A stretch of DNA of 64,000 bases from Heliocidaris tuberculata (lineage: Eukaryota; Echinodermata; Echinoidea; Camarodonta; Echinometridae). Positions 34,995 through 46,860 of this stretch are shown here, in pieces. Below the pieces are notes generated by a model. The model had not been told where the DNA came from and made no database searches. It saw only the letters and a program-made list of their open reading frames with translations. Location of the stretch: NCBI GenBank assembly GCA_025618425.1, contig CM046842.1, positions 34,334,688-34,398,687 of the forward strand. The letters run 5' to 3'. Every line of letters starts with the position of its first letter. Position 1 is the first letter of the stretch. A program made the translations under genes and the position numbers.

Positions 34995-36523
34995 TCAGGG
35001 TTCACTGGCAATAGAAGTGGTAGCATAGCATTTTATTGAACTAATATACTATTTCTACATTTATCAAATAAAACAGAAGTGAACAGAACGTGATAGGATA
35101 AATATGTTATAGATAGGACAAGACTGAATAAAATTGAATATAGTAAAGTAAGTAAGAAAGGTCACTGAAAATGGGGGGGGGGGGTGAAAACATGCAGATA
35201 CAGTCAGCACAGTAAATAGAAGTAAAAGACTGAAATGTACAGAAAACATGTCCACAAAATAATGTTTGCCATATAAGCAATGACAACAAACATCATTTGC
35301 ATTTTATTTATTGTTTTAATCAATGTAAATCAAATACACTTTAATATGTACAAATATGAAATAAAAAACACACATGCATCATCCATGCATGACATATATA
35401 CCAATATTCAAATTATTCTATACTTTTTTCCATTTTTTTTTCCAGATTAGGGTTGGATCATACAAATGAAAGGGTCAAAGTGACCAAAGGAAATGTAACT
35501 CCAAAGAAAACTGAACAACCTTCTTTTTCAAGTATGTTGTGATGAAGCTAAGGCTAACGCACTTATTAGTACAGGACATCTAACCTACTGTCAATAGTTG
35601 GGTAAAAGTGCACTTTCTTCTCTAAAATGATGCCTGCAATAGTTAGGAACAGTAAGGTTTGCAATTCTCATTCTTTTAAAGTTAGAAATCAGAGAAAAGC
35701 ATCAGATTTGTTCCAAAAGATATGACTCTCTTGTCTATCATAAAAATAATAGTAATCAACCAGTCACACCAAGAACATTCCTGTACTTTCAGTGAATGAA
35801 AGCAAACATGACACTGGATAATGATAAACAGACCAATACCTCTGAAATTGTTGTAGTAGATGTGGTTATGTTATCAAGTCTGTCAAATAATTCTTTTGAT
35901 ATCTAGCTATGTTTAACTTCATTAGCAGTTTTTGTTGAGCTTCTTCAATTCAGCAGAATGAAAATAAACCATACTGTCACTCTAAAAAATCATAGGATTT
36001 TCAGTACACCAAGAAGGTCATTTTTATAGTATATGTGCCTAAAAAATTGAAGAAAGTAACCCAGAAGAAGTCAATGCTGATCAAGGTAACACTCAAATAG
36101 GTGACTCATATGAAAACAAATTGTGTGGCATTTCTAAATCTTTATGACATAACTAGAGATCACCATGTTAAAATGTCAGTTATACTATATAAAATAAGGC
36201 CACATAAAGTGTTGTTGACATATCTTTTAGACTTGGAATGAACTTTAAGTACTAATAAGTACTAATGAGAAAGTTATTGCCTTTTTTTTTTTGGTTGTTA
36301 TTGTTTTGTTTTGTTTTGCTTTGTTTTTTTTTTTTTTTTTTTTGGTAAGACCTTGCACATCTAAAATGTAATAAATAAGAGTGCAATGCATAGCATCCAT
36401 ACACCGTGATTATAATATTATCTCCTGAATATTTCATGGAGACACATTCCATATGAAATCATGCTTCTTATGAAGGCACATTTATGGAGGCTAATGATGA
36501 AATTTGCAACTGGCACATCCTAG
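34995..36523. other. Intergenic between convergent genes, no exon seen
   Basis: AT-rich. A G run is at about 35171-35184 and T/TTG runs at 36283-36343. A splice-acceptor-like TTTTTTCCAG at 35446 is followed by no family-like reading frame. Confidence 0.5.
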
Positions 36524-36529
36524 ATTTAT
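36524..36529 (-). promoter_or_regulatory. Candidate poly(A) signal of the middle gene
   Basis: TTTATT on the plus strand is AATAAA on the minus strand, about 70 bp after the proposed stop at 36599. Confidence 0.45.
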
Positions 36530-36598
36530 TTGCATTTGTGAAAGTTAACCAAACAAATTCTTCCCTAAAACTTGGAAAATTTTCTTATTTTTTAACAA

Positions 36599-36669
36599 TT
36601 ATATCTTGTAGAATTGGTCTTCGTCAATCTCCTCCTTCATCTGACTGCTCATGGTTTGGTAAACTTTGT
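36599..36669 (-). CDS. Unknown gene, last exon
   Basis: Acceptor CCTTCTGCAG, two bases complete a codon, then KVYQTMSSQMKEEIDEDQFYK, Ile and TAA. A clean short terminal exon with acidic and Gln/Ser-rich content. Confidence 0.6.
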
Positions 36670-39600
36670 CTGCAGAAGGAAAAAAAAAATCAAGATCGAA
36701 ATTAGAAAGATAATCCAAGATTTATCCTGATGAACATAAATACATATTTCTACATTTCCAATGCTATGGCACATAAAGTGATAAAACTATTGATACACAC
36801 AAGTTAGAGAATAGGAATGCAATGCTATAGATACAACAGCTAACTGACATAAACTAGTGATAGTTGTGACAAATATATGTCCTCTTAGCCATGCATTGTA
36901 AATTGAAATAATTCGTCGAATAAGGAATGCAATGTGATCCCACAGATCTAAAAACAGGTATTGTATATAGCCATGCAATGGGAATCCACTCTCTAAAGAT
37001 GTTACAAAAGCTATAAGAACAACATGAGATAAGCTCTTTTTTTTCTATAGCAGAGCGCATTTCTTCCTCATCACTTTCACTGAGAAGCCTCCTTTTTCTC
37101 TGGAAACAGAAAGGGATTACAATGCAACATTTTCTCTATTTTGAATTATACAGACAAATGTCAACACAACATGATATTGGTCTAAGATATGTTTCAGAGA
37201 CCAACTGTATATTTGTATTGATGAGAACATGTTTCACTTAATCAATGACAGTGGGAAAACATGGAATATATTTATCCTGACTTGTTGCCTAAAAGAACAG
37301 ACAAAAGTCTGACATGTTGAGAAGAGTTTTATATATTTCATTTATAAAGCATGATGTTATTTTCCCATAGACATTTGCAAAGAATAGAAAACTTCAAATA
37401 TTGAATTTCCAAAAACCTAATGAAGTAATCAAACAACTACATCAAATTTAGAAATCCTTTGATAATCTTAAAGATCATGAGTGAGTCTGCCTGACATAAT
37501 TATTAACTTGACAAATATTGAATGAAACAATTTTAGGAGACATATTATAGTTTCATAAATTTTCAATCAAAGTTGAGTCTAAGTTTGGAATTTCAATAAT
37601 CAATATGACAATATGAGGGGGAAAACACAGAGCATGCACACTAGCATTTCTTACCTGAGGTTTGCTTTTTGCCGGCTTAGGTGGGACATAACCTGGGTCA
37701 TCATCCTTTAAGAATAAATAAGCAAACACATTGACTTCATTAATCCCTTAAATTAAAAAAAAGATGAATAGGTTAATCTGAGCTGTTTATGAAATGAAAC
37801 ATTAAAGAAAAGAGAAAGAGAATGGGAAAATGAAATTTAACTACATTAGTCAAGCTCGGTGTAGGAGGTCTGTAGTAGCAGTGCTAAACAAACATGGCTG
37901 TTTGTTTAGTTTACTTATACTGAAAATATCTTACTATCTATCTCTTTCTTACTGGTTATATCATATAACAAAAGTCTCTGTGTATTCTAATAATGTGGCA
38001 GGTCCTGACTACGATGTAAAGACAAGCAGGTAGGAGCAATGTGCTCACTTATTCTTATGCGAGACATTATGGCAAATGTAACTCCACAGCAGGGTTTTAG
38101 CTTAATCTAAAGGCAAGTTTTAATGAAGAGACTAAAAATTTAACAAAAACAAAAACTTAGAATGAGGCATACACTGTCTCTCGTTTAACATGAATAAGAG
38201 CCATCTTAAATATAGCATTTAGGGAAAACTTGGTGTTTAAGGCCATTTAACCCTTACTGTACTGGGCTATTTCGAGCTCCTCTCTGAATTGGGGGGGGGG
38301 GGGGGGGCCTCGGAGGCCCCCCCCCCCCCTGATCTCGGCCGCGACATGACGGATCGCCGCAAAATTTTGCACAGACCTCGAAAATCGCGTAAAGAACACA
38401 AATCCATCGTTACTTTTATGTAAATCTTTATTTTTTCATTTAATATTATAATTTATGCAAATTATATGCATAAATATGCATTTTGGTTGATAATTAAGTA
38501 AAGAAAGGCCTTAGAGATAAAATTTTAATGCAAAAAGTTCTTTCTAAACCTTAAAATCAACATTATATAAGAAAAAAATGCAAAAGTGATTTCAATTCTT
38601 ATGTATTCTATTGTTTTACAAATTTCTTATGTATTTCTTTGTTTTTCAACTTTAACTTTTTTATTGTTTTTTAAAGTCTACTCTTTCAGAGTGTTATCTG
38701 AACTAATATTCAGTTAAAACAGATGATAATTACAGCTTATAGAATAAATTACACGTGATAAAGGAGAAACATGAGGAAATGTAGTTTTCCATTCATTTTG
38801 TACACAAAACTCAGAAATTCTCCGTTTTCGGGCTGACATGAGGTCACAAAAGGTCATGTGACTCGGTAACGGTATGACCGATTTTCGCGAACTTGGTGTC
38901 AAAAGATGCGCAAGACTTGAAAGAAAAAAAGTCAGAAAGTGGCGTGGCGTGAAATGGAGCGATTCGAAATGCGCGGCAGAATTTGTCTAGGGGGGGCCTC
39001 CCAGGCCCCCCCCCCCCCCAGTGCAGTTAGGGTTAATATTGTTTTGCTTGGAATTATGTGTATCCTATTCATATTTTGCATAATGGCATTACTTTTCATG
39101 GTAACCCATTAATACCACAGAAGGTATGAAGATACAGTGCTAGAAAAAATACTCCGATCAGAGTCCTGTTGAATAAGTTTCTAATTTTTGACCTTTATTT
39201 CAGATCATCTTCAGGAACTAAAACATTAGTGAACATGAACAATTTATATATAGTGTGAAAGTTTGACATCAAGTGGACTCAATCAATCAAATTACAAATA
39301 GAAAAGGAATGAGATTAAAAATACAAAGGAGAGTGGCTGAGAATTATACCATCCAGACGAATGTTAAATGGGATCAAATTGTAAAGGGGTGCACTGTAAT
39401 TTAAAAAGTCATTCGGGCAATGAACTACAACTTTAAGACAGTGAGCTATGTTCATGACCTCAGACTTTTATTTGTAGCGTTAATTGTTCTCTCATGATAG
39501 CTCCCTCTTTCTGTTACATTCTACTTTATTTTGCCTTCCCGAATGACTTTTTAAATTACAGTGCACCCCTTTACAATTTGATCCCATTTAACATTCGTCT

Positions 39601-42310
39601 GGATACCTAGGTATAATTCTCAGCCACTCTCCTTTGTATTTTTAATCTCATTCCTTTTCTATTTGTAATTTGATTGATTGAGTTCACTTGATGTCAAACT
39701 TTCACACTATATATAAACTGTTCACGTTCACTAATGTTTTAGTTCCTGAAGATGATCTGAAATAAAGGTCAAAAAATAGAAACTCATTCAACATAACTCT
39801 GATCAGAGTATTTTTTTTTCTAGCAATGTATTTTCACAGTAAATACTAGTAGATTTGAATAGCAGTACTATCTTAACAGCATAGTAAGCATACATGCATT
39901 ACTTACAGTAGACGTGTTGGGTGTTTCTGCTTCTGGCGCTGGTGCTGATGCTGGTGCTGGTGCTGCTGGTGCTGGTGCTGATGCTGGTGCTGGTGCTTCT
40001 GGTGCAGGTGCTGATGTTTTTTGGTGCATCAACCTTGGAGAAAGAAAGACAAAATTATATATGATTGCAACAGCAAGTTATTTCCAGTAAATTTGTCTGA
40101 ATTAGAATTACTCTTTGGTAGTTACTAGTCCTGAATTTTGGGTAACATAAAATTTATTGCACACAAATATTCAAACAAGCAAGCAAGATATGTCCAAGAA
40201 TTTATGATACTTAATGCACTCTCAACAGAGCCCGATCAGTTTGAAGTAAATAAAGCTATTTATTATTAGAAGTGATATGACAGCAAGAAGACAAACCTTA
40301 CTCACTAGTAATGAGCTTGAGGTGGCAACCCATAAACTAGATGGGGCTGATGAGGTCCTAGGCTTTGGAGTAGGAGGCAATATGTCATCCTTTCAAAACA
40401 AAGAAACAAAGAAAATTATTTACTTTCAAAATTATCTTAAAATTACTTCTAAATCCTATTTGCATACAGCTCCATTGCTACACCCCCTACTTCAGCAAAG
40501 AAAGAAGTGGTAAATGTATGTTTTCCAATATGTATACTCTTATGGGAATATATAACTATCCATGCAAAAGAAAACATGTATAGCAATAAGGAGGACATGA
40601 AGAAGAGGAAGTAGGTTTTTTTTTTTTTTTTTTTTAATTAGAGAAGGGGTGATAAAATAGTAGACATTGTACTACATTAAACCTTTCACCCTCACTTTAA
40701 CCTTTGCAAAGAATGCCAGATGATTGTCTTTCAAAACAAAAACATAATTTACAATAAACAAAATTATGTCAAAGGAGGACCCTTCAAAAAGATGGGTTCT
40801 CCTTATTCATCATTAGAAATGATAAAATGTAACAGACAGCACGAAGTCAAACATAAATTACCTGTTAAAAGCTTGAAGTGGCAACCCATAAACTAGATGG
40901 GGCTAATGAGGTGCTTGGCCTTGGATTACTAGGTAATACATGTACATCATCCTTTCAAAACAAAGAAACAAAGAATATTATTTACTTTCAATATTACTTT
41001 AAAATTAATTCTAAATCGTATTATTTCTCATGAATATTACCAGCTAATTCAATTGGTTGATCATCTGATAATTTGCATACAGCTCCTACACCCTCTACTT
41101 CAACAAAGAAAAAAGTGGAAATGTATGTTTTTCAATGTGTACACTTTTATAGGAATATAACTATCCATGCAAATAAGTGGACATGCATTTAAAGGCACAT
41201 AGATAGTGGACTTATGTTATGCATCCTTCCAAAATCTGCATTGAGTAGGACATATCAATGTCCAAATAACCTGTAATCAATATCAAACTTACATTCTAAT
41301 GCAAAATGATTGTCAAATTATGCAAATTATACCAGTATGTTTCATACATTACCATTAATAATATTAAATGACTTTTATATTTTAGGACACAAAGGGGTAT
41401 ATTACATTCAATGTGAAAATATTTCACTCATCATAATGATTCATGAGATATGTTCAGCTTGGGCAATGTAATCCTGTATCCCACTCAAGACATTCAACAT
41501 TATATCATTACTCACCGAGGTAACTACAGTCTTCCTGATGATTGAGGGATTGGTAGAGGTCCTGGGTTCTATCCCCACTAAGTGCTTAAATCCATGGATG
41601 AGATGTTTCAGCCAAATTTGTCCCTCTCCACCCAGGTGCTAAACAGTCACCTAGCAATGTTGGAGTAATCAAAATATATGGGCTCTCAGGGAGAACATTT
41701 TTCATACTGATGAGGCTACCCTAAGGCTACCACATTATTCATATTCCCTTAGTAGAATTCAGTGCGGCAAAAAGTACTCAGAAAAGAGTTTATGAAATTT
41801 CTCAGTATTTCCTGAACAGGAGAACTAGTGTAGAGAGAGATTCTGTAAAGTACCACTTGTTGTCACAAGACCATATGAATCAAATTCAGTAGTCTTTATT
41901 TTGCCTTCATTCTTCATTTTGCTAAAAAGCACCTCGTATGTCGTGTGAGTGAGCATTCACATATTTCATAATACTAAGATAATTTCAGGGTGTACATTGC
42001 TAATGAAATCAATTGTGTTTTACTTTTCAAGATATGTTAAAGTGATTTACTTTTAAAGCTAACGTGAGGTCAAACTTGAAACTCACTCACGTACTACGTA
42101 CGAGGTTATGGGTCTAACTCTGACTTACGGTACACAAGAATGGATATGTGGGACTGAACACGATCTGACCATACAAAGTTAACAAACTAGGCTCTTTTTG
42201 TCTTTAAAGTTTCAAAAAAACTTTTCTCCCCACCCATTATAAATATAATGATAGAACGCAGTATCAAGCGGAGTATGCTTACCCAGGACATGATCGATTT
42301 TCAATTTATC
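36599..42310 (-). CDS. Unrecognised small gene, Pro/Ala/Ser/Lys-rich protein
   Basis: Proposed minus-strand exons: 42283-42291 (start ATG TCC TGG), 40306-40389, 39907-40033, 37655-37705, 37006-37099 and 36599-36669. The evidence is phase-compatible open segments bounded by GT-AG sites. They encode MSW; DDILPPTPKPRTSSAPSS-type sequence; an alternating APAPASAPAP run; DDDPGYVPPKPAKSKPQ; RKRRLLSESDEEEMRSAI; and KVYQTMSSQMKEEIDEDQFY with a stop. The order is acidic/proline, Pro-Ala linker, basic-acidic patch and short charged tail; I recognise no domain. One junction (40306 to 40033) does not keep the Pro-Ala frame, so an exon of 3n+2 bases or another donor is missing. The donor at 37006 (GTAACA) is weak. 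The gene converges on HTATIP2. Its function is unknown. Confidence 0.55.
37006..37099 (-). CDS. Unknown gene, basic-acidic exon
   Basis: Strong acceptor TTCTGTTTCCAG, then RKRRLLSESDEEEMRSAIEK. The KRRLLSESDEEE patch could be a nuclear localisation or casein-kinase-type site (inference). The 3' boundary is uncertain; 37006 is the only donor found that fits the phase of the last exon. Confidence 0.5.
37655..37705 (-). CDS. Unknown gene, 17-codon exon
   Basis: Acceptor ATTCTTAAAG and strong donor CAG|GTAAGA bound 51 bases, phase 0 to phase 0, encoding DDDPGYVPPKPAKSKPQ. Confidence 0.65.
38251..39032. mobile_element. 782-bp piggyBac-like non-autonomous element
   Basis: TTAA at 38247-38250 and 39033-39036; ends CCCTTACTGTACTGGG and the complement of CCCAGTGCAGTTAGGG (14 of 16 matching). 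Subterminal G and C runs surround GGCCTCGGAGGCC and GGCCTCCCAGGCC. Located in the unknown gene's intron. No transposase remnant recognised. Confidence 0.85.
39137..39826. repeat. Large inverted repeat, arms about 280 bp
   Basis: Left arm about 39137-39418 and right arm about 39536-39826 are inverse copies with few mismatches (TCAGATCATCTTCAGGAACT against AGTTCCTGAAGATGATCTGA; AAAGTCATTCGGG against CCCGAATGACTTT). The spacer is about 117 bp. The arms' CCTGAAGATGATCTGAAAT-type word recalls retroelement ends (weak inference). Confidence 0.85.
39907..40033 (-). CDS. Unknown gene, Pro-Ala repeat exon
   Basis: Acceptor TTTCTTTCTCCAAG, strong donor ACT|GTAAGT. The frame that joins the next exon reads LMHQKTSAPAPEAP, ASAPAPAAPAPASAPAPEAE and TPNTST. 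GCACCAGCACCA-type hexamers make the exon itself a microsatellite prone to length change. Confidence 0.55.
40306..40389 (-). CDS. Unknown gene, duplicated exon, intact copy
   Basis: Acceptor TTTTGAAAG, donor CTA|GTGAGT, 28 codons in phase 0: DDILPPTPKPRTSSAPSSLW then VATSSSLL. The exon and about 200 bp of flanking intron are duplicated at 40850-41175. Confidence 0.6.
40862..40951 (-). pseudogene. Duplicate of the preceding exon with in-frame stop
   Basis: Same acceptor TTTTGAAAG and donor CAG|GTAATT, reading DDVHVLPSNPRPSTSLAPSS, LWVATSSF and then TAA just before the donor. Inclusion would end the protein after about 31 residues. It could be dead, or act as a poison exon; the preserved splice sites favour neither firmly. 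Confidence 0.65.
40990..41520. other. Intron with duplicated flank, no exon seen
   Basis: TTTGCATACAGCTCC..., TATAGGAATATAACTATCCA and neighbouring words repeat those at 40459-40565, marking the right part of the exon-containing duplication (offset about 562 bp at the exon, longer after an insertion near 41030). Confidence 0.6.
41525..41735 (+). mobile_element. tRNA-derived SINE fragment
   Basis: B-box-like GGGTTCTATCCCC at about 41567, then CCCTCTCCACCCAGGTGCTA. Same family as 12215, 20410 and 61735, here in plus orientation. Confidence 0.6.
42283..42291 (-). CDS. Unknown gene, first coding exon (three codons)
   Basis: ATG TCC TGG followed by GTAAGC. The start context is ATCATGT after an AT-rich leader. 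A three-codon first exon is short; it is accepted because the next exon (phase 0) continues naturally as MSWDD. Low confidence alone. Confidence 0.45.
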
Positions 42311-42319
42311 GCAGTGCCA

Positions 42320-42620
42320 GCGACCAAATATCCGGTTATCCGGTGAGTTGCTGAACGACGACTAAGTAGCGGGATCCAATAATTGTGCACCCGATTCCAG
42401 TAATTGTGCACCCAATTTCATGTACTGTGCCCCAACAACAGGTGCACAGTTCATCGGATTTTCAGTAGTAGTGTGCACCCCTGGGGCACACTTCACAAAG
42501 TGGGGGCATAGATCAAGAAAAGGGGGCTCACTTCAAGAAAATGGGGCATACTTCAGAAAAAAGGGGCAAGCTTCATATAATTTGGGCACAGTTCATACGG
42601 TTTTTGGAGCACAATGCATT
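42320..42620. repeat. Degenerate GTGCACCC / GGGGCACACTTC repeats
   Basis: Just upstream of the unknown gene's proposed start, ATTGTGCACCC recurs three times, then GGGGCACACTTCA-, GGGGGCTCACTTCAAGAAA-, ATGGGGCATACTTCAGAAA- and GGGGCAAGCTTCA-type words follow each other at about 20-30 bp. Could be a decayed minisatellite overlapping the promoter. Confidence 0.55.
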
Positions 42621-42625
42621 GAGAT

Positions 42626-42775
42626 ATCTCTCTTTCTCTCTCTCAATATCTCTCTTTCTTTCTCTCTCAATATCTCTCTTTCTCTCTCTCAATGTCTCTC
42701 TTTCTCTCTCTCTCTCTCAATATCTCTCTCTCTCTTTCTCTCTCAATATCTTTCTCTCTCACTCTATCATCTCTG
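42626..42775. repeat. CT-rich simple repeat with AATATCTCT interruptions
   Basis: TCTCTCTTTCTCTCTCTCAA-type units, also seen at 33209-33355. The Leu/Ser-rich frames here are low complexity. Confidence 0.85.
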
Positions 42776-43470
42776 TTTCTGTATTTTTCTCTCCATCTCT
42801 TTCACTTCTATTGTTTGTTTCTTTTTCTTCAACTCGCATCCCCCCTCTCTCTCCCTCTTTCCCTCTCTGTTTTATTTTCTTTCATGCTTTTCTCTCCTTG
42901 TTTGTTATTATCAGGCTTTTCATCCCACCTGTATTTTTTCTCTCCCTTGTATTGTTAAAACAAATTCATGAAAGTTTTTGTCAAAACTATAAATATTAAC
43001 TGAAGTAAATCAACGAATGTATCAGAGTGTTTTATATTGATTATAATATATATATTCCAATATTTTATGTTAATATGTATAAAAAGTGAACTTGTAATTT
43101 TGTTGAATATCAAATCAAATTTTTCTCTGGTCAAAACCATCTGATTTTTGCTTCCATTTTCTTATTATAAAAAGTTCAAACATCTCAATAGATTTGGATT
43201 TGTTGATAATGTGTCTGAAATTTGAATTGTTTTGACTCTCTATAATCATATCCTTCATTTAGTGGTTTGTAATGCATTGTGTTTTTGTTTAAATGGTGCA
43301 ATTGCTTTCATTCTGGGTAATGCAATGTACATGTACATGTATGTGTAGGTATGTTTAGCTAATTATTGTATCAAATTTAGATTTGTATTATGTTACTTTT
43401 AATATCAATTTGATGTGATAAATGGTCTCTATTTCTCAAAACCTTTTCATGTACAACTTTTTTGGGATAA
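42776..43470. other. Intergenic, no gene seen
   Basis: Pyrimidine-rich to about 42960, then AT-rich; ATGTACATGTACATGTATGT palindromic words near 43327. No exon supported. Confidence 0.5.
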
Positions 43471-43471
43471 G

Positions 43472-43888
43472 CCCACCGCACACTATACGATTGACTGCGA
43501 TCCCATCTTGGAATTAAACCGCAATAGCATTTAATATGGGGATTTTAACAAATAAAATCTACCAGATTCAGGTTTTGAACAATTATATGAATACTAAACA
43601 TAGGATTTTGGTGCGCTTTCAGCTTTATACTCGGAATAAGGGCCAAATCAGTTAAAAATTATAGACAATCGTAGGACTGTTCTGACGTCGCTACGACTCA
43701 GAGCTAATTTGGCCTTACCACCCAGAAGAAAGCTCTCAGTAGGTGGTCTTTTCAATTTTATTGTCTATATGACTATTTAGAATCTCAAAATTATTTTACA
43801 TGTTCCAAAATATTTATATCAAATTCTATTACATTTTTTTCCGAAATCAGATTGCAGACCGATCTTATAGTGTGTGATGGGCTATACA
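43472..43888. mobile_element. 415-bp palindromic element (AGCCCACCGCACACTAT ends)
   Basis: AGCCCACCGCACACTATACGAT at the left (shown in parts) and CTTATAGTGTGTGATGGGCT at the right are inverted, diverged copies. The flanks GATA and ATAC could include a short ATA or TA duplication. No coding capacity. Confidence 0.65.
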
Positions 43889-44528
43889 GGCTTTCTTTAT
43901 TTGTTTCTGTTTTGTTTATAAATTTAAGTTCAGTGGATCTGGTAGAAGATGTACCATTATCATGAAGGGTGGTCTAGAGTATGAGCTTATGAAATATTTC
44001 GAATAAATTATATCAAAATGTGAAAGGCAATTGTAAGAAGAATTTACAGTATAATGTATAATACTGTACATGTATGTGGGATTTTTTGTTTTAGTTTGTT
44101 TAGTATTTAATGAATCAGAATTCAAGTTAGGATTTTATATGGTGATCATGGAAACATGCTAAAAAAAGCCATCCACCTCACAACCTTTCAAATGAAATAG
44201 TATTTACTATATGTATGTTAGGAATGCCATAACATTGACTATGGAACGATTATCACAACAATAATGGATTGGATGATTCTAAGAATCTTAAATGTGGGCA
44301 GAGTAGATCACTGAAATATTGTCAGTCTATTTTTGAGATTCGGTAGTTTAGTAGTGTTTGTTCCATGTTTGAGAATGTCATTATTATTGAATAATGAAAT
44401 TATATCATTGTAAATATAATCCTATTTCTTGATGTCTCACTTTTCTTTGTGAATGATTTCCAACCATGAAAATAAATTGGAAGTGTGTGTACCTGCTAAT
44501 ATTGCAACCCGAAACTAATCAAAATTAT
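43889..44528. other. Intergenic, no gene seen
   Basis: AT-rich DNA without repeats or exons that I can identify. Confidence 0.5.
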
Positions 44529-44532
44529 TTAA

Positions 44533-44921
44533 AGTGATTTGGTAACTTTGTAGAGGCTTGATAAAATCTTAGCTGCCTGGCCTTACATGCTATCAGTGCA
44601 TGTAATATGGTGTAAAATGAAGCCCAGGAAAAAAAAAAGCACTTCAAAATCATCATGTGCTTCACAAAAGTAGACATATGTAAGTGACCGGAAATGCCAG
44701 ACTCATTTTACCCCATAGACTCAGTGTTAGACTAAAGCGTATGGCCATACGCTTTCGTAAATGGGAGTGTTCAGTCATAGATATCTTAATAATAGCATTA
44801 TATATTTGAAAACCTTTCTATGCCTGGCTATTTATTTATTCTTCTGAACATCATTATACAAGACAGATATCAAAATTCAACAATTTATTAAATCAAGCCT
44901 CCACAAAGTTACCGAATCCCT
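44533..44921 (-). mobile_element. 389-bp MITE flanked by TTAA, copy 2
   Basis: TTAA at 44529-44532 and 44922-44925. Inverted orientation relative to 10780-11171 and near-identical along its whole length (for example GTATGGCCATACGCTTTCGT, ACATCATTATACAAGACAGA). Confidence 0.88.
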
Positions 44922-45436
44922 TTAAAGCTAACCCCCCCCCCCCCCAGTCCTAATAATGGAAATGCATTTCAAGAGACATTCTGCAGTGTTTATCCTGCAG
45001 ACGATCGGTTGTTAGTGTCAGCACTTAGAAACTTTCACAAAGTTGTTAATGATGGCTGATTTTGCTGCAAGAAACTGTCGCTAATCTAGGCCACTCGCGA
45101 AATTCTTGAAAGTGACTGTGTTATGGTCCTGGTTTTACAGTTCTGTATGCCTTGTACATGTCTGACATTTGCAAATGATTACTACTATTAATCACCTCAA
45201 TAACCCGTTGTGTAGCTTTAATAGTGAAATGTAGTGGCATGGAAAGATGTGTGCGGAACACAAAAGATAATTGGTGCCAATTCCCATCAGTAGATTAAAA
45301 ATTGTACTTTCACATATATTGGGACAACAGGTTTTGATATTATTTATTAGCCTACTCAAGGTCATAGTGGTATTTCCCAAGCTCTGTGTCCTTATGATAT
45401 GGTTTTACCTATTTGCCATGAAATTATGATTTTTCC

Positions 45437-45586
45437 AGGGCCCTGTTTCATAAAACTTGTTATCAATAACAAGTTTGTATAAATGTTACAAGCTCACAGA
45501 AATCCTTGCATCTGATTGGCAGAGGAAATTTGTCATAGAAATGTGGCAGTTGTTATTGATAACAAGTTTTATGAAACAGGGCCCTG
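45437..45586. mobile_element. Palindromic MITE with CCAAT box, copy 4
   Basis: CAGGGCCCTGTTTCATAAAA at the left mirrors TTTATGAAACAGGGCCCTG at the right; the inner arm is TTGTTATCAATAACAAG, itself palindromic. The core ATCTGATTGGCAGAGG keeps the inverted CCAAT. Confidence 0.85.
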
Positions 45587-46250
45587 AAGTTGGCATTTTG
45601 CGTTCTAGATGCATCTTTTCATGCCACTTACATTTCTTTAAGACACAAAGAACCAAAGAAACAACTTATAACTTCACAGTTTCAATTTTAAAAGCACATC
45701 CTTTTTAATAACATGCTTCTGTTTTTGAAAAGACACACACAAAAAATGCTTACAAAAAGTGCACCATTTTTACATTATTTACAGACAATGGTCATCTTAA
45801 AAAGAAATATGTACACTGAATGATGTCAGAAACGGTAATTTCAGAGGCAGATTATTAGAGAATAAATGTATATATATTGCTACATGAATAGAAATCAACT
45901 TCAATATATTACTAAGTAAAAAAAAACACAAAAGTAGCACTAAATCCCCACAGATGAATTGATAAAACGATCACAAAATATATACATCATAAAAAGAAGC
46001 ATATCAAATCTGATATATTTACCATAAAACATGATTTTTCTTTAAGGACACTCATAAAATATACATTATAGGACATGTGCAGGACACACAATATATTACT
46101 TTGACTAAGTTATTGGCAATATACTATAAACCTTAATTTTTGGATAAGGTTGAATATATATTACTTTCATACAAAAAAGCAAACCTTCAAAGGTTGTAAC
46201 TATTTTTAGAGTGTGCAACATATCAAGTGAGCACCTGTGCAGCATTAACT
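45587..46250. other. Intergenic, no gene seen
   Basis: AT-rich DNA with many ATATAT words; nothing coding or repeated recognised. Confidence 0.5.
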
Positions 46251-46253
46251 TAA

Positions 46254-46856
46254 AGGCCAAGTCCACACTAATATTCAAGTTGATTTGAATAAATAGAGTA
46301 AGATTAAACAAGCATAACAGTGAAAATTTTATTGAAATCGGATGTAAAATAAGAAAGTTACAGCAGTTTGAAGTTTTGCATTATTTCATGAAACAGTGAT
46401 ATGCATAACATGGGCGGTATGCCAATGAGAAAACTGATGATGTCACACACTCACTTTTCCTTATGTATTTTATTATATGAAATATAAATTTCCATTTTTT
46501 TTGCTTCAATAATGTAAAACATGGTTTGACTCCTTATGGAACATGTAAAATCATCATTATTGTAACGTATTTTGATAAAAGGGAGGGATCCTTTATTATC
46601 ACATCCATAAAAATTGAAATATTTGAAATTTTATATAATAAAATACGTAAGGAAAAGTGAGTGTGTGACATCATCGGTTCACTCATTCGCATACTGCCCA
46701 TATTATGCATATTACTGTTTCATGAAATAATGCAAAACTTCAAAATGCCGTAACTTTCTTATTCTACATCCGATTTCAGTGAAATTTTCACTGTTATGCT
46801 TGTTTAATTTTACTCTATTTATTCAAATCAACTTAATATTTGGATGGCCTTGGAAT
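46254..46856. mobile_element. 603-bp palindromic element
   Basis: Left arm (AGGCCAAGTCCACACTAATA onward) and right arm are inverse copies over about 200-280 bp, for example ATAGAGTAAGATTAAACAAG against its complement and CATAACATGGGCGGTATGCC against GCATACTGCCCATATTATGC. TTAA borders both sides (46250-46253, 46857-46860). Confidence 0.85.
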
Positions 46857-46860
46857 TTAA

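Noticed and set aside
42420..42999. 183- and 152-residue Ser/Leu/Phe frames near the start of the unknown gene
   Set aside because: Composed of CT simple repeat; no start context or splice structure.
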